Below, in pieces: positions 54,622 to 61,878 of a stretch of DNA of 64,000 nt. The DNA lies in the NCBI RefSeq assembly GCF_002088945.1, contig NZ_NCSU01000011.1:496001-560000 (forward strand), read 5' to 3'. The stretch is from Henriciella pelagia (GTDB lineage: Bacteria; Pseudomonadota; Alphaproteobacteria; Caulobacterales; Hyphomonadaceae). Within the stretch, counting starts at the first letter, position 1. Each line of letters begins with the position of its first letter. Under the pieces are notes generated by a model. It ran no database searches. It saw only the letters and a list, made by a program, of their open reading frames with translations, and had not been told where the DNA came from. A program made the position numbers and the translations under genes.

Positions 54622-55317
54622 TTATCCACCACCCGAGCGGGCAGCTTCTGCCTTTGCTTCGATCATTGCGACTGTTTCGGGATGGGTGAATACCCTGTAA
54701 TGTGAATTGCTGTGCACGGTAGAAATCTGACGCAAGACGTCAGCGAGTTCGATCGGGACAATCTCGATCGTATCCTCGTCAATGCCCTGCGCCGCCAGCT
54801 TGTCGACCATCTGCGTCGCATTCCGGTAGCTTGGCAGGATAGGCGTCACGTCGCCGGTCGGCGTCTTCATCATCGTTTCCTTGCCCTCGGTCGTGACGAA
54901 GAAAACGGGCGCGAGATATTCTGCACCTTCCGGCCCAAGTTCCTTGGCCTTTTCAATCTCGTCTGCGCCGGTCTCGAATACGACCGGACCGGCCCAGCTG
55001 TTCATGATCGCGGCAAGCGGCACGACATCGACGAGCATTGCTTCGCTGTCGAGCGATGCCTGCGCCTTCTTGGCGGCCTCTGGCTCGAGAAAGCTGACAA
55101 CAGCTGCCTGGCCCGACCCGTTGCCGACAGAGGCGATACCGCCCTCATCGTCCCGCAGGATCGCGACGTGGAAGCCAGCCAGCGCTTCTGCCATCGCTGC
55201 AGGCGCAACAGGTTTCTCGCTAGCGCTTTTCGGAGCTGCCGCGCCATTCTGGGCGACCGCAACCGGGGCCATCGCGACAAGAGCCGCGACCGCCAGAGTT
55301 GAAACGGACAGTTTCAT
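54622..55317 (-). CDS. Periplasmic Tic22-like protein
   Basis: A 231-residue exported protein (signal MKLSVSTLAVAALVAMAPVA, cleaved near VAQ). The body alternates segments like GGIASVGNGSGQAAVVSFLE and PVFFVTTEGKETMMKTPTGD with ILPSYRNATQMVDKLAAQ and IEIVPIELADVLRQIS. The pattern of 'P-x-F-F-V/S' followed by a read-out helix and a distal repeat resembles Tic22-like/periplasmic chaperone proteins. The similarity is by eye and modest. Ends with SGGG. Co-transcribed with the alpha/beta hydrolase. Start at the ATG at 55317; a codon at 55341 would extend it without a signal. Confidence 0.5.
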   Translation of the reverse strand: MKLSVSTLAVAALVAMAPVAVAQNGAAAPKSASEKPVAPAAMAEALAGFHVAILRDDEGGIASVGNGSGQAAVVSFLEPEAAKKAQASLDSEAMLVDVVPLAAIMNSWAGPVVFETGADEIEKAKELGPEGAEYLAPVFFVTTEGKETMMKTPTGDVTPILPSYRNATQMVDKLAAQGIDEDTIEIVPIELADVLRQISTVHSNSHYRVFTHPETVAMIEAKAEAARSGGG

Positions 55318-55387
55318 GGGAGGTATCCTTCTGGGTAACACCGGTTTGAGGCTAGGAAGCCCCTCCCGGTATTACAAGGAATCCGCC

Positions 55388-56590
55388 TCAGCCCTGCTTT
55401 AAATCTTCGAAAGGTACATCCTTGTCGACGCGCACGTCCTGAGGCAGGCCGAGAACGCGTTCAGCAATGATGTTCTTGAGGATTTCGTCCGTACCACCCG
55501 CAATGCGCAGTCCCGGCGCCCACATGAAGCTTTGCTGGAACAGGGCATTTGCAGGCATGGAATCACTGTCATTCATGATGCCGTAATGATCCTGCATCTC
55601 GATGGCAGTGTTACAGATGTCCTGCAACTGGTTGGCAGTGATGATCTTGCCGATGGAATTCTCCGGTCCTGGCGTTTCACCGCGCGACAGAGCTGTCTGG
55701 GTGCGAAACTTGGTAAGGCTGTAGCCTTGGGCGGCGACATACCAGTCAGCCAGGTGTTCGCGGAAGGCTTGATCCGACAGGGAGCCAGTATCACGGGCAT
55801 AGTCCATGATTTCCTTCCAGTCCGGGCCGGGTGAGCCACCGACAGCGAGCCGTTCATTCATCAGGGTGACGATGGCGACCTTCCAGCCCTCGCCAACCTC
55901 GCCGAGGCGGTCGGAGTCAGGGATACGCACATCTGTGAAATAGACTTCATTGAATTCGCGGCCGCCGGAGGCCTGGTGGATCGGTTTGGCTTCGACACCC
56001 TTCTGCTTCATGTCCACAATGAACATGGTCATGCCCTTGTGTTTGGGCACTTTTGGGTCAGTCCGGGTGAGGACGATGCCATAGTCCGAGAAGTGCGCGC
56101 CCGTCGTCCAGACCTTCTGGCCGTTGATGACCCACTCGTCGCCATCCTTCACGGCACGCGTCTTCACGCCTGCAACGTCTGAACCGCCAGCCGGCTCCGA
56201 GAAGAGCTGGCACCAGATCTCCTCACCCATCAGCGCAGGCTTCACATAGCGTTTCTTGTGCTCATCAGAACCGAAGGCGATCACCGTGGGAACACACATG
56301 CCGAGGCCGATTGCAAAAGGGCCTGTTGGCGCTTCGAACTTGCTCTCTTCCTGGTTCCAGATGACTTGCTGCATGGCTGTACCGCCGCGCCCGCCCCATT
56401 CCTTTGGCCAGGTGATCTGCGCAAAGCCACCTTCAGCCTTGGTTTTCTGCCAGGCCTTGGCGCGCTTCAGGAAGTCTTCGCCGGACGGGCGGCGCGGGCT
56501 GTTGGCATCCTTCAGCTTGAGGTGCTTTTCGAGGAAGGACCGCGCTTCCTTGCGGAATTCTGCTTCTTCGGGGGTATCGTTGAAATCCAT
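55388..56590 (-). CDS. Acyl-CoA dehydrogenase (large-subunit type)
   Basis: FAD enzyme that introduces the alpha-beta double bond in acyl-CoA. The 400-residue protein has the ACAD order: FAQITWPKEWGGRGGTAMQQ, CQLFSEPAGGSDVAGVKTRA at the FAD/acyl site, GDEWVINGQKVWTTGAHFSD, EVYFTDVRIPDSDRLGEVGE, and near the C-terminus APGLRIAGGTDEILKNIIAE with RVLGLP. The gene is in the same strand and region as a shorter ACAD (57266-58381); such pairs often form heterotetramers in steroid or branched-chain degradation. GGAGAAG precedes the ATG. Confidence 0.92.
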   Translation of the reverse strand: MDFNDTPEEAEFRKEARSFLEKHLKLKDANSPRRPSGEDFLKRAKAWQKTKAEGGFAQITWPKEWGGRGGTAMQQVIWNQEESKFEAPTGPFAIGLGMCVPTVIAFGSDEHKKRYVKPALMGEEIWCQLFSEPAGGSDVAGVKTRAVKDGDEWVINGQKVWTTGAHFSDYGIVLTRTDPKVPKHKGMTMFIVDMKQKGVEAKPIHQASGGREFNEVYFTDVRIPDSDRLGEVGEGWKVAIVTLMNERLAVGGSPGPDWKEIMDYARDTGSLSDQAFREHLADWYVAAQGYSLTKFRTQTALSRGETPGPENSIGKIITANQLQDICNTAIEMQDHYGIMNDSDSMPANALFQQSFMWAPGLRIAGGTDEILKNIIAERVLGLPQDVRVDKDVPFEDLKQG

Positions 56591-56724
56591 GATTTCTTCT
56601 CCTTCAAATTTTCCTAGGCGGCAGCCGCAATTCCGCCGAACTCATGCGAGCATTCTTTACCTGCGGGCCGAGCGCACCGCGTCCGTCCGGATGACCGGCG
56701 GGCTTCCTCAAAAGGACTACGAAA

Positions 56725-57204
56725 ATGACGGCCAGGTTCGTCACTCACCGCATATCCGCTATAGCCGCCGCCATTGCCATTCTCGGCATTCCGGCGTTTG
56801 CCCAGCCAGTGATCGGTTTCAACACCGGCACCGGCGCAAAATCCGCTTCTGTCACGGGGGTGAATTTCAGCATCAATCGAATGTATGATTTTGACCCCGC
56901 AACCGGCGCCCAGCTGACTGCAGTTCCGCCTCGTGTCGAGCTTGGCTCTGTCTTCATTACACGCACGGCCGACGCGGTCTCCGCAAGCTTCATCGACGCC
57001 GTCGCGAACAGCGCATCTCTCGGTGACGTTACTGTGACTTTCGACAATGGCGATACGTGGGTCCTGAAGAACGCCACGATCATGAACTACAGCTCCTTCA
57101 GCGAGGAGACCGGACATCAGACCGAAAACTTCGACCTGAACTTTGATTCCGCCGAAATGAGGATTGCCGGACAGACGATCCGTCTGAACAAGGTTGCCGG
57201 ATAG
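56725..57204 (+). CDS. Secreted Hcp-like protein between two acyl-CoA dehydrogenases
   Basis: A 159-residue exported protein (signal MTARFVTHRISAIAAAIAIL then GIPAFAQP). The mature part consists of strands such as ASVTGVNFSINRMYDFDPAT, VELGSVFITRTADAVSASFI, GDVTVTFDNGDTWVLKNATI and ENFDLNFDSAEMRIAGQTIR. The order F-x-I-T-R-x-x-D-x-x-S-x-x-F ... L-K-N-A-x-I-x-x-Y-S-S resembles the Hcp/T6SS tube fold, but with a Sec signal peptide and no other T6SS gene in sight. The Hcp reading is a tentative fold suggestion. On the opposite strand from both flanking genes. Confidence 0.55.
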   Translation: MTARFVTHRISAIAAAIAILGIPAFAQPVIGFNTGTGAKSASVTGVNFSINRMYDFDPATGAQLTAVPPRVELGSVFITRTADAVSASFIDAVANSASLGDVTVTFDNGDTWVLKNATIMNYSSFSEETGHQTENFDLNFDSAEMRIAGQTIRLNKVAG

Positions 57205-57217
57205 CGAAGCGACAGCC

Positions 57218-57243
57218 CAGGGGCAGGCCGCGACTTGCCCCTG
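57218..57243. terminator. Hairpin in the convergent gap, possible terminator
   Basis: CAGGGGCA/TGCCCCTG pair in an 8-bp perfect stem with a 10-nt loop, 14 nt after the plus-strand stop and 22 nt from the end of the second acyl-CoA dehydrogenase. No T tract follows on either strand, so termination is uncertain. Confidence 0.35.
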
Positions 57244-57265
57244 ATCTGACGCCAATGTGGAATGA

Positions 57266-58381
57266 TCAGGCTGCATTCTTCCGCTCCAGGGCGGAGACGA
57301 GCTTTTCCTTCCAGATCTTGGGGGCGCCTGCCTGAACGGCGAGCAGTTTGGCGCGGCGGTAGAAGAGGTGGCAGTCCACCTCCCAGGTAAAGCCCATACC
57401 GCCATGCGTCTGGATGTTTTCCTTTGACGCGAACCAGTAAGCCTCTGATGCGGCAAGGCGCGAGGCAGCCGCCGCTTCCGGCAGTTCTGCGGCGTCAGTC
57501 GAAAGGGCCCAGGCGCCGTAATAGCAATTGGACCGGGCGACCTGATTCTTCACATACATTTCAGCGAGCTTGTGCTTGATCGCCTGATTGCCGCCAATGG
57601 GTCGTCCGAAGGCATAGCGTTCCTTGGCATAGGCGGTTGCCATTTCGAGGCAGCGGTCAGCGCCGCCCAACTGCTCAAATGCGATGAGCACCGCAACCCG
57701 GTTCATCAAGGCATCATTATGGGCTTCGCCGTCGCCAGCTGCACCAATGCGTTCGCCGGGCGCACCATTGAACACGATTTCGGCATGGCTGCGGGTTGGC
57801 TCAAGCGTGCTGACAGGCTTGCGAGTGACGCCCGGACCGTTGAGGTCGACCAGGACGAGGCTTGCCCCGGAGCCTTCCTTGGCAAGGACGATTGCGTGGG
57901 TAGCGACGTCGCCGTCGGTCACAGGGATTTTGGTGCCGGACACCTTGGAGCCATCAAAGACTGTCTTGAGCTTCGATACGTCAGGATTGCCAGGCCCTTC
58001 GCTGGCCGCATAGCAGCCGACAATATCGCCGCTCACCACCTGGGGCAGCAATTGCTTCTTCTGCTCCTCGGAACCAGCTGTTTTCAGTGCTTCAGAGAAG
58101 AAATAGACAGTTGAAGCGAAGGGGACCGGCGCAAGGGCACGCCCCATCTCCTCAGCGATCACGCAGAGTTCAAGCATGCCGAGGCCGAGACCACCATATT
58201 CTTCGGGAATGGCGGTTCCGAGCCACCCCATTTCAACAACCTGTTTCCAGACGCCGTCATGATGACTCTTCGACTCATCATTCAGCACTTCGCGTACATG
58301 CGCTGTTGTGCACTGCGCCCCGAGAAACTTCCGCGCCTCATTGGCAAGAAATTTCTGATCTTCCGAAAAGTCGAAATTCAT
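57266..58381 (-). CDS. Acyl-CoA dehydrogenase (small-subunit type)
   Basis: A 371-residue ACAD. Visible segments are GTAIPEEYGGLGLGMLELCV, CYAASEGPGNPDVSKLKTVF, GTKIPVTDGDVATHAIVLAK and AKERYAFGRPIGGNQAIKHK. THGGMGFTWEVDCHLFYRRA near residue 335 carries a Glu in the catalytic-base position seen in heteromeric steroid-side-chain dehydrogenases. It is shorter than the partner at 55388-56590, and the two probably form an alpha2beta2 complex (inference). AGGGAG lies before the ATG. A palindrome at 58404-58423 lies just upstream. Confidence 0.9.
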   Translation of the reverse strand: MNFDFSEDQKFLANEARKFLGAQCTTAHVREVLNDESKSHHDGVWKQVVEMGWLGTAIPEEYGGLGLGMLELCVIAEEMGRALAPVPFASTVYFFSEALKTAGSEEQKKQLLPQVVSGDIVGCYAASEGPGNPDVSKLKTVFDGSKVSGTKIPVTDGDVATHAIVLAKEGSGASLVLVDLNGPGVTRKPVSTLEPTRSHAEIVFNGAPGERIGAAGDGEAHNDALMNRVAVLIAFEQLGGADRCLEMATAYAKERYAFGRPIGGNQAIKHKLAEMYVKNQVARSNCYYGAWALSTDAAELPEAAAASRLAASEAYWFASKENIQTHGGMGFTWEVDCHLFYRRAKLLAVQAGAPKIWKEKLVSALERKNAA

Positions 58382-58403
58382 TAGAGGTGTGCTCCCTTGG
58401 ATA

Positions 58404-58423
58404 TATTGTCTGAACCGACAATA
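58404..58423. promoter_or_regulatory. Operator-like palindrome upstream of the acyl-CoA dehydrogenase
   Basis: TATTGTCTGAACCGACAATA has perfect 7-nt arms (TATTGTC/GACAATA) around a 6-nt spacer. It is 22 nt from the dehydrogenase start and 136 nt before the divergent hypothetical gene. This form suits a dimeric repressor, for example a TetR-family regulator of acyl-CoA catabolism; no regulator gene is adjacent. Confidence 0.45.
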
Positions 58424-58559
58424 GCGCGCGGGCGCACAGGGAAAAGCCGTCCCGCAAGGTAAGGGAGCAAGATTGCCCGATTGGTGAAATTTGACAGTCC
58501 CGTTTCACCAGAATTCAAGTTCGCTTTGCCAGAAAGACATCAACTCTGGAGATAACGAA

Positions 58560-59132
58560 ATGGCAAAAGCACTTTTTCACAAGTCGCAGCGCGTCTTTGT
58601 AAAGCCGGTCGGCACCTGGGCTCTGGTCGAGAAAGTCATCCCGCATTGGGTGAAGGATGTCGAAGAGCCACTTCGGGTCACCTATTGCGTAGGCCTTGGA
58701 CGCGACTTCACCGGCGCTGAGCTAGTCTCGGAAGACGTGATGCATGGACGCGACAAGATGAAGACCGATCATGAAAATGCTGCGGACGACTGGCGAATCC
58801 AGCGCGTGAAGAATCGTTGGCAAGAAGGCGACGATACATCTGGCCATCCTTATCCCGGCACCTTTCCGGTTGTGATGACAGATGAAAATGACTGGGGCGG
58901 CTGGCGCGTCCCCGGGTCCGAGTATGACCGGGACCCGCACAAGATCGAGCATCAGGCCCGTTTGATCGTCAATTCGCCGAAAATGCTCAAGGTCTGCCGA
59001 GCCATCGCTGAACTGGCTGCCCAGTCGCCCGATTCAGTGCCGCAGGAGCTGAAGCCCGCCGTGTCCCATTGCAAGCTCATCCTGCGTCACGTCTACGACA
59101 TTGCGGACGCGCCGAGACAAGCTGCAGAATAA
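58560..59132 (+). CDS. Hypothetical protein
   Basis: A 190-residue soluble protein that I do not recognise. It begins MAKALFHKSQRVFVKPVGTW and includes WALVEKVIPHWVKDVEEPLR, a middle part rich in Asp, Gly and Trp (DDTSGHPYPGTFPVVMTDEN), and a helical end (SHCKLILRHVYDIADAP). GGAGA lies before the ATG at 58560. It lies between a divergent acyl-CoA dehydrogenase and pepN, 83 nt ahead of the latter. The good ribosome site and codon use like the neighbours support a real gene. Confidence 0.7.
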   Translation: MAKALFHKSQRVFVKPVGTWALVEKVIPHWVKDVEEPLRVTYCVGLGRDFTGAELVSEDVMHGRDKMKTDHENAADDWRIQRVKNRWQEGDDTSGHPYPGTFPVVMTDENDWGGWRVPGSEYDRDPHKIEHQARLIVNSPKMLKVCRAIAELAAQSPDSVPQELKPAVSHCKLILRHVYDIADAPRQAAE

Positions 59133-59215
59133 CTGGACTCTCCCCAAAACGGTGATTGTGGCGTTGCGCCTCGCATCCTATCTATCGTGCAAATACGATT
59201 GAAGGACACGGCAGG

Positions 59216-61810
59216 ATGCGCACGGACACACCGGTTTCGGTAAAGCTCGAAAACTATACTCCCTACCCCTTCGCAATCGACAACGTGTCGCTCGACTTCT
59301 CGCTTGAGCCCGAAGCCACGCGCGTGCGCACGAGGATGCAGGTCCGGCGTCTGGGGCCGGGCGAATTCGTGCTTGACGGTGTCGGGCTGCTTCTCAATTC
59401 AATCAAGTTGAATGGTGACGAACTTTCGCTCGAGGATTATGAGCGCGACGACGAGACCCTGCGTCTGAGATCTGTTCCGGACGCCTTCACCTTTGAAACC
59501 GAAGTGGTGATCAATCCGGCTGCAAATACGGCGCTGTCGGGTCTCTACATTTCTGGTGGCCGTTTCTGTAGCCAGTGCGAAGCGACCGGTTTCCGTCACA
59601 TCACCTTCTGGCCTGACCGTCCCGATGTGATGAGCCGCTTTCATGTCCGGATGGATGCCGACAAGGCAAGGTATCCCATCCTGCTGTCAAACGGCACACC
59701 CGGCGATAGCGGCGACCTTCCGGATGGCCGTCATTACGCCGAATGGGACGACCCGCATCCAAAGCCATCCTATCTCTTCGCCCTTTGCGCTGGCGATTAT
59801 GATGTCTGGCGCGACAGCTTCACAACAATGAACGGAGACCATGTCGATCTCGGCGTGTATGTCGACAAGGGTCAGGCAGACCGCGCTCAATGGGCCATGG
59901 AGAGCCTCAAGGCTTCGATGAAATGGGATGAGGAGCGTTTCGGGCGCGCCTACGATCTTGGTGTGTTCAACATCGTTGCCGTACGCGACTTCAATTTCGG
60001 CGCGATGGAGAACAAGGGCCTCAATATCTTCAACTCGGCCTATGTGCTCGCCAATCCTGAAAGCGCCACCGATGCCGACTTTGAAGCCATTGAGAGCATT
60101 GTCGGCCACGAATATTTTCATAACTGGACCGGCAATCGCATCACCTGCCGTGACTGGTTCCAACTTTGTCTGAAGGAAGGCCTCACCGTCTTCCGCGACC
60201 AGGAATTTTCGTCCGACTTGCGTTCGCGCCCTGTGCAGCGGATCAAGGACGTCATGCGCCTTCGCGGCCGTCAGTTTGCCGAAGATGCAGGGCCGCTTGC
60301 CCACCCCGTGCGTCCGCAAAGCTATGGCTCGATCGACAATCTCTACACCGCGACAGTCTACGAAAAAGGCGCCGAACTCATTCGCGCCCTTACCGTTCTG
60401 ATCGGGGATGAGGCCTTTAACAGAGGAATGCAGATCTATTTCGATGAATTCGATGGTACTGCTTCTACCATTGAGGATTTCTATTCGTGCTTCGAGAAAG
60501 CGTCTGGACGCGATCTCAGCCAGTTCCGGATCTGGTACGCTCAGGCCGGCACACCTGAAGTCACGGTCGACGAGTCCTGGGACGAGAAAAAATCGACTCT
60601 GACCATAAAGCTCACCCAGAAAACTCCTGCGACGCCGAAACAATCGGAAAAGAAGCCCGTTCCGATCCCCCTTCGCGCCGCTCTGCTTGACGGCAGAGGC
60701 GGGCATTGCACCGCCGACGGCTGGGAGAATGGAGAAACCGTCATCATTCTGGACGAGGCGAAAAAGAAGGTGGAGGTGAAACTGCCGGAAGGGGCGGCTC
60801 GCCCACTTCTGTCCATAAATCGCGAATTCAGCGCGCCGGTTCGTATCAAACGGGACCTTGGCACTGCGCAATTGCTGGAGCTTGCTTCAGCCGAAACCGA
60901 TCCGTTCAACATCTGGGACAATTTCCAGACGCTCTCGAAGACTGAAATTTTCCGGCTTCTGGACGACCCTCAGTCACCGCCAGACGCGGAATTGGTGAGA
61001 GCAATTGCGGACGCTGTCCGGCACAATGAGTCGGACCCGGCTTTCGCCGCGCTGCTGACAGCACTTCCGGAAATTGGGGAACTCTTCCAGGAACGCGAGC
61101 CGGTTGACCCAACCGGTCTGAATGAGGCCCGCAAACGCCTGCGTCATGCGCTGGCTGAAACGCTAATGGTCGATGCGTCCCGCATCCTCAGCGAGCCGAC
61201 CCCGACTCCATTTGCACCAAACGCCGAACAGGCGGGTATTCGCGCCCTACGGACAGCCATGATCGGCCTCACCGGCGCGCTCGGCACACAGGACGCCGCA
61301 CGCCAGCTGAAATCGTTGTTCGATCAGGCAGCCAACATGACCGAGAAGCTCGCCTGCCTGCGCAGCCTCATCCCCATCGAAAGCATGGAACGCGATGAGG
61401 CTATTGAGGCCTTCTACGCTGACTGGAAAGACAATCCGCTCGTCATTGACAAATGGTTTGCCGTGCAGGCCGGACAGGGCAAGGCGGCTGACGCCGAACG
61501 TCTATCCCAACATCCGGATTTCGACCTTTCGAACCCGAACCGTGTGCGTTCGGTCGCAGCGGCATTCGCCATGACCAATCTGGCCGAGTTCCACGCACCG
61601 GACGGGTCGGGTCACAAGGTGATCGGAGACATCATCGAAGAAGCAGACAAGCGTAACCCGGCGCTCGCTGCCCGTCTGCTGACAAGTTTTGAGCAGTGGA
61701 AGAAACTGGAGCCGGTCGCGAAGGCGAGTGCAAAAGCAACGCTTGAGCGCTTGCGCGACGGTGGATTGTCGAAGAATGCCATGGATATCGTCGCCCGCGC
61801 TTTGGACTAG
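59216..61810 (+). CDS. pepN: Aminopeptidase N (cytosolic M1 family)
   Basis: Broad-specificity zinc aminopeptidase (864 residues) of the E. coli PepN type. The N-terminal domain is followed by GAMENKGLNIFNS near residue 261 (substrate N-terminus binding) and the zinc site GHEYFHNWTGNRITCRDWFQ near 297, with LKEGLTVFRDQEFSSDL holding the second Glu. The C-terminal helical domain is complete (IRALRTAMIGLTGALGTQDA). No signal peptide, unlike the M1 lipoprotein at 14288. Start at the ATG at 59216, where similarity begins. It probably finishes digestion of imported peptides. Confidence 0.95.
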   Translation: MRTDTPVSVKLENYTPYPFAIDNVSLDFSLEPEATRVRTRMQVRRLGPGEFVLDGVGLLLNSIKLNGDELSLEDYERDDETLRLRSVPDAFTFETEVVINPAANTALSGLYISGGRFCSQCEATGFRHITFWPDRPDVMSRFHVRMDADKARYPILLSNGTPGDSGDLPDGRHYAEWDDPHPKPSYLFALCAGDYDVWRDSFTTMNGDHVDLGVYVDKGQADRAQWAMESLKASMKWDEERFGRAYDLGVFNIVAVRDFNFGAMENKGLNIFNSAYVLANPESATDADFEAIESIVGHEYFHNWTGNRITCRDWFQLCLKEGLTVFRDQEFSSDLRSRPVQRIKDVMRLRGRQFAEDAGPLAHPVRPQSYGSIDNLYTATVYEKGAELIRALTVLIGDEAFNRGMQIYFDEFDGTASTIEDFYSCFEKASGRDLSQFRIWYAQAGTPEVTVDESWDEKKSTLTIKLTQKTPATPKQSEKKPVPIPLRAALLDGRGGHCTADGWENGETVIILDEAKKKVEVKLPEGAARPLLSINREFSAPVRIKRDLGTAQLLELASAETDPFNIWDNFQTLSKTEIFRLLDDPQSPPDAELVRAIADAVRHNESDPAFAALLTALPEIGELFQEREPVDPTGLNEARKRLRHALAETLMVDASRILSEPTPTPFAPNAEQAGIRALRTAMIGLTGALGTQDAARQLKSLFDQAANMTEKLACLRSLIPIESMERDEAIEAFYADWKDNPLVIDKWFAVQAGQGKAADAERLSQHPDFDLSNPNRVRSVAAAFAMTNLAEFHAPDGSGHKVIGDIIEEADKRNPALAARLLTSFEQWKKLEPVAKASAKATLERLRDGGLSKNAMDIVARALD

Positions 61811-61878
61811 GCCCGACTCAGCGTCATTAACCTAAGTTCAAGCATTGCAGCCCCTTAATACTGGACTGCTTACTCACC

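Noticed and set aside
61829-61843. TTAA-N7-TCAA before the PleC-like kinase
   Set aside because: The second half deviates and lacks the conserved C; too weak for a CtrA site.
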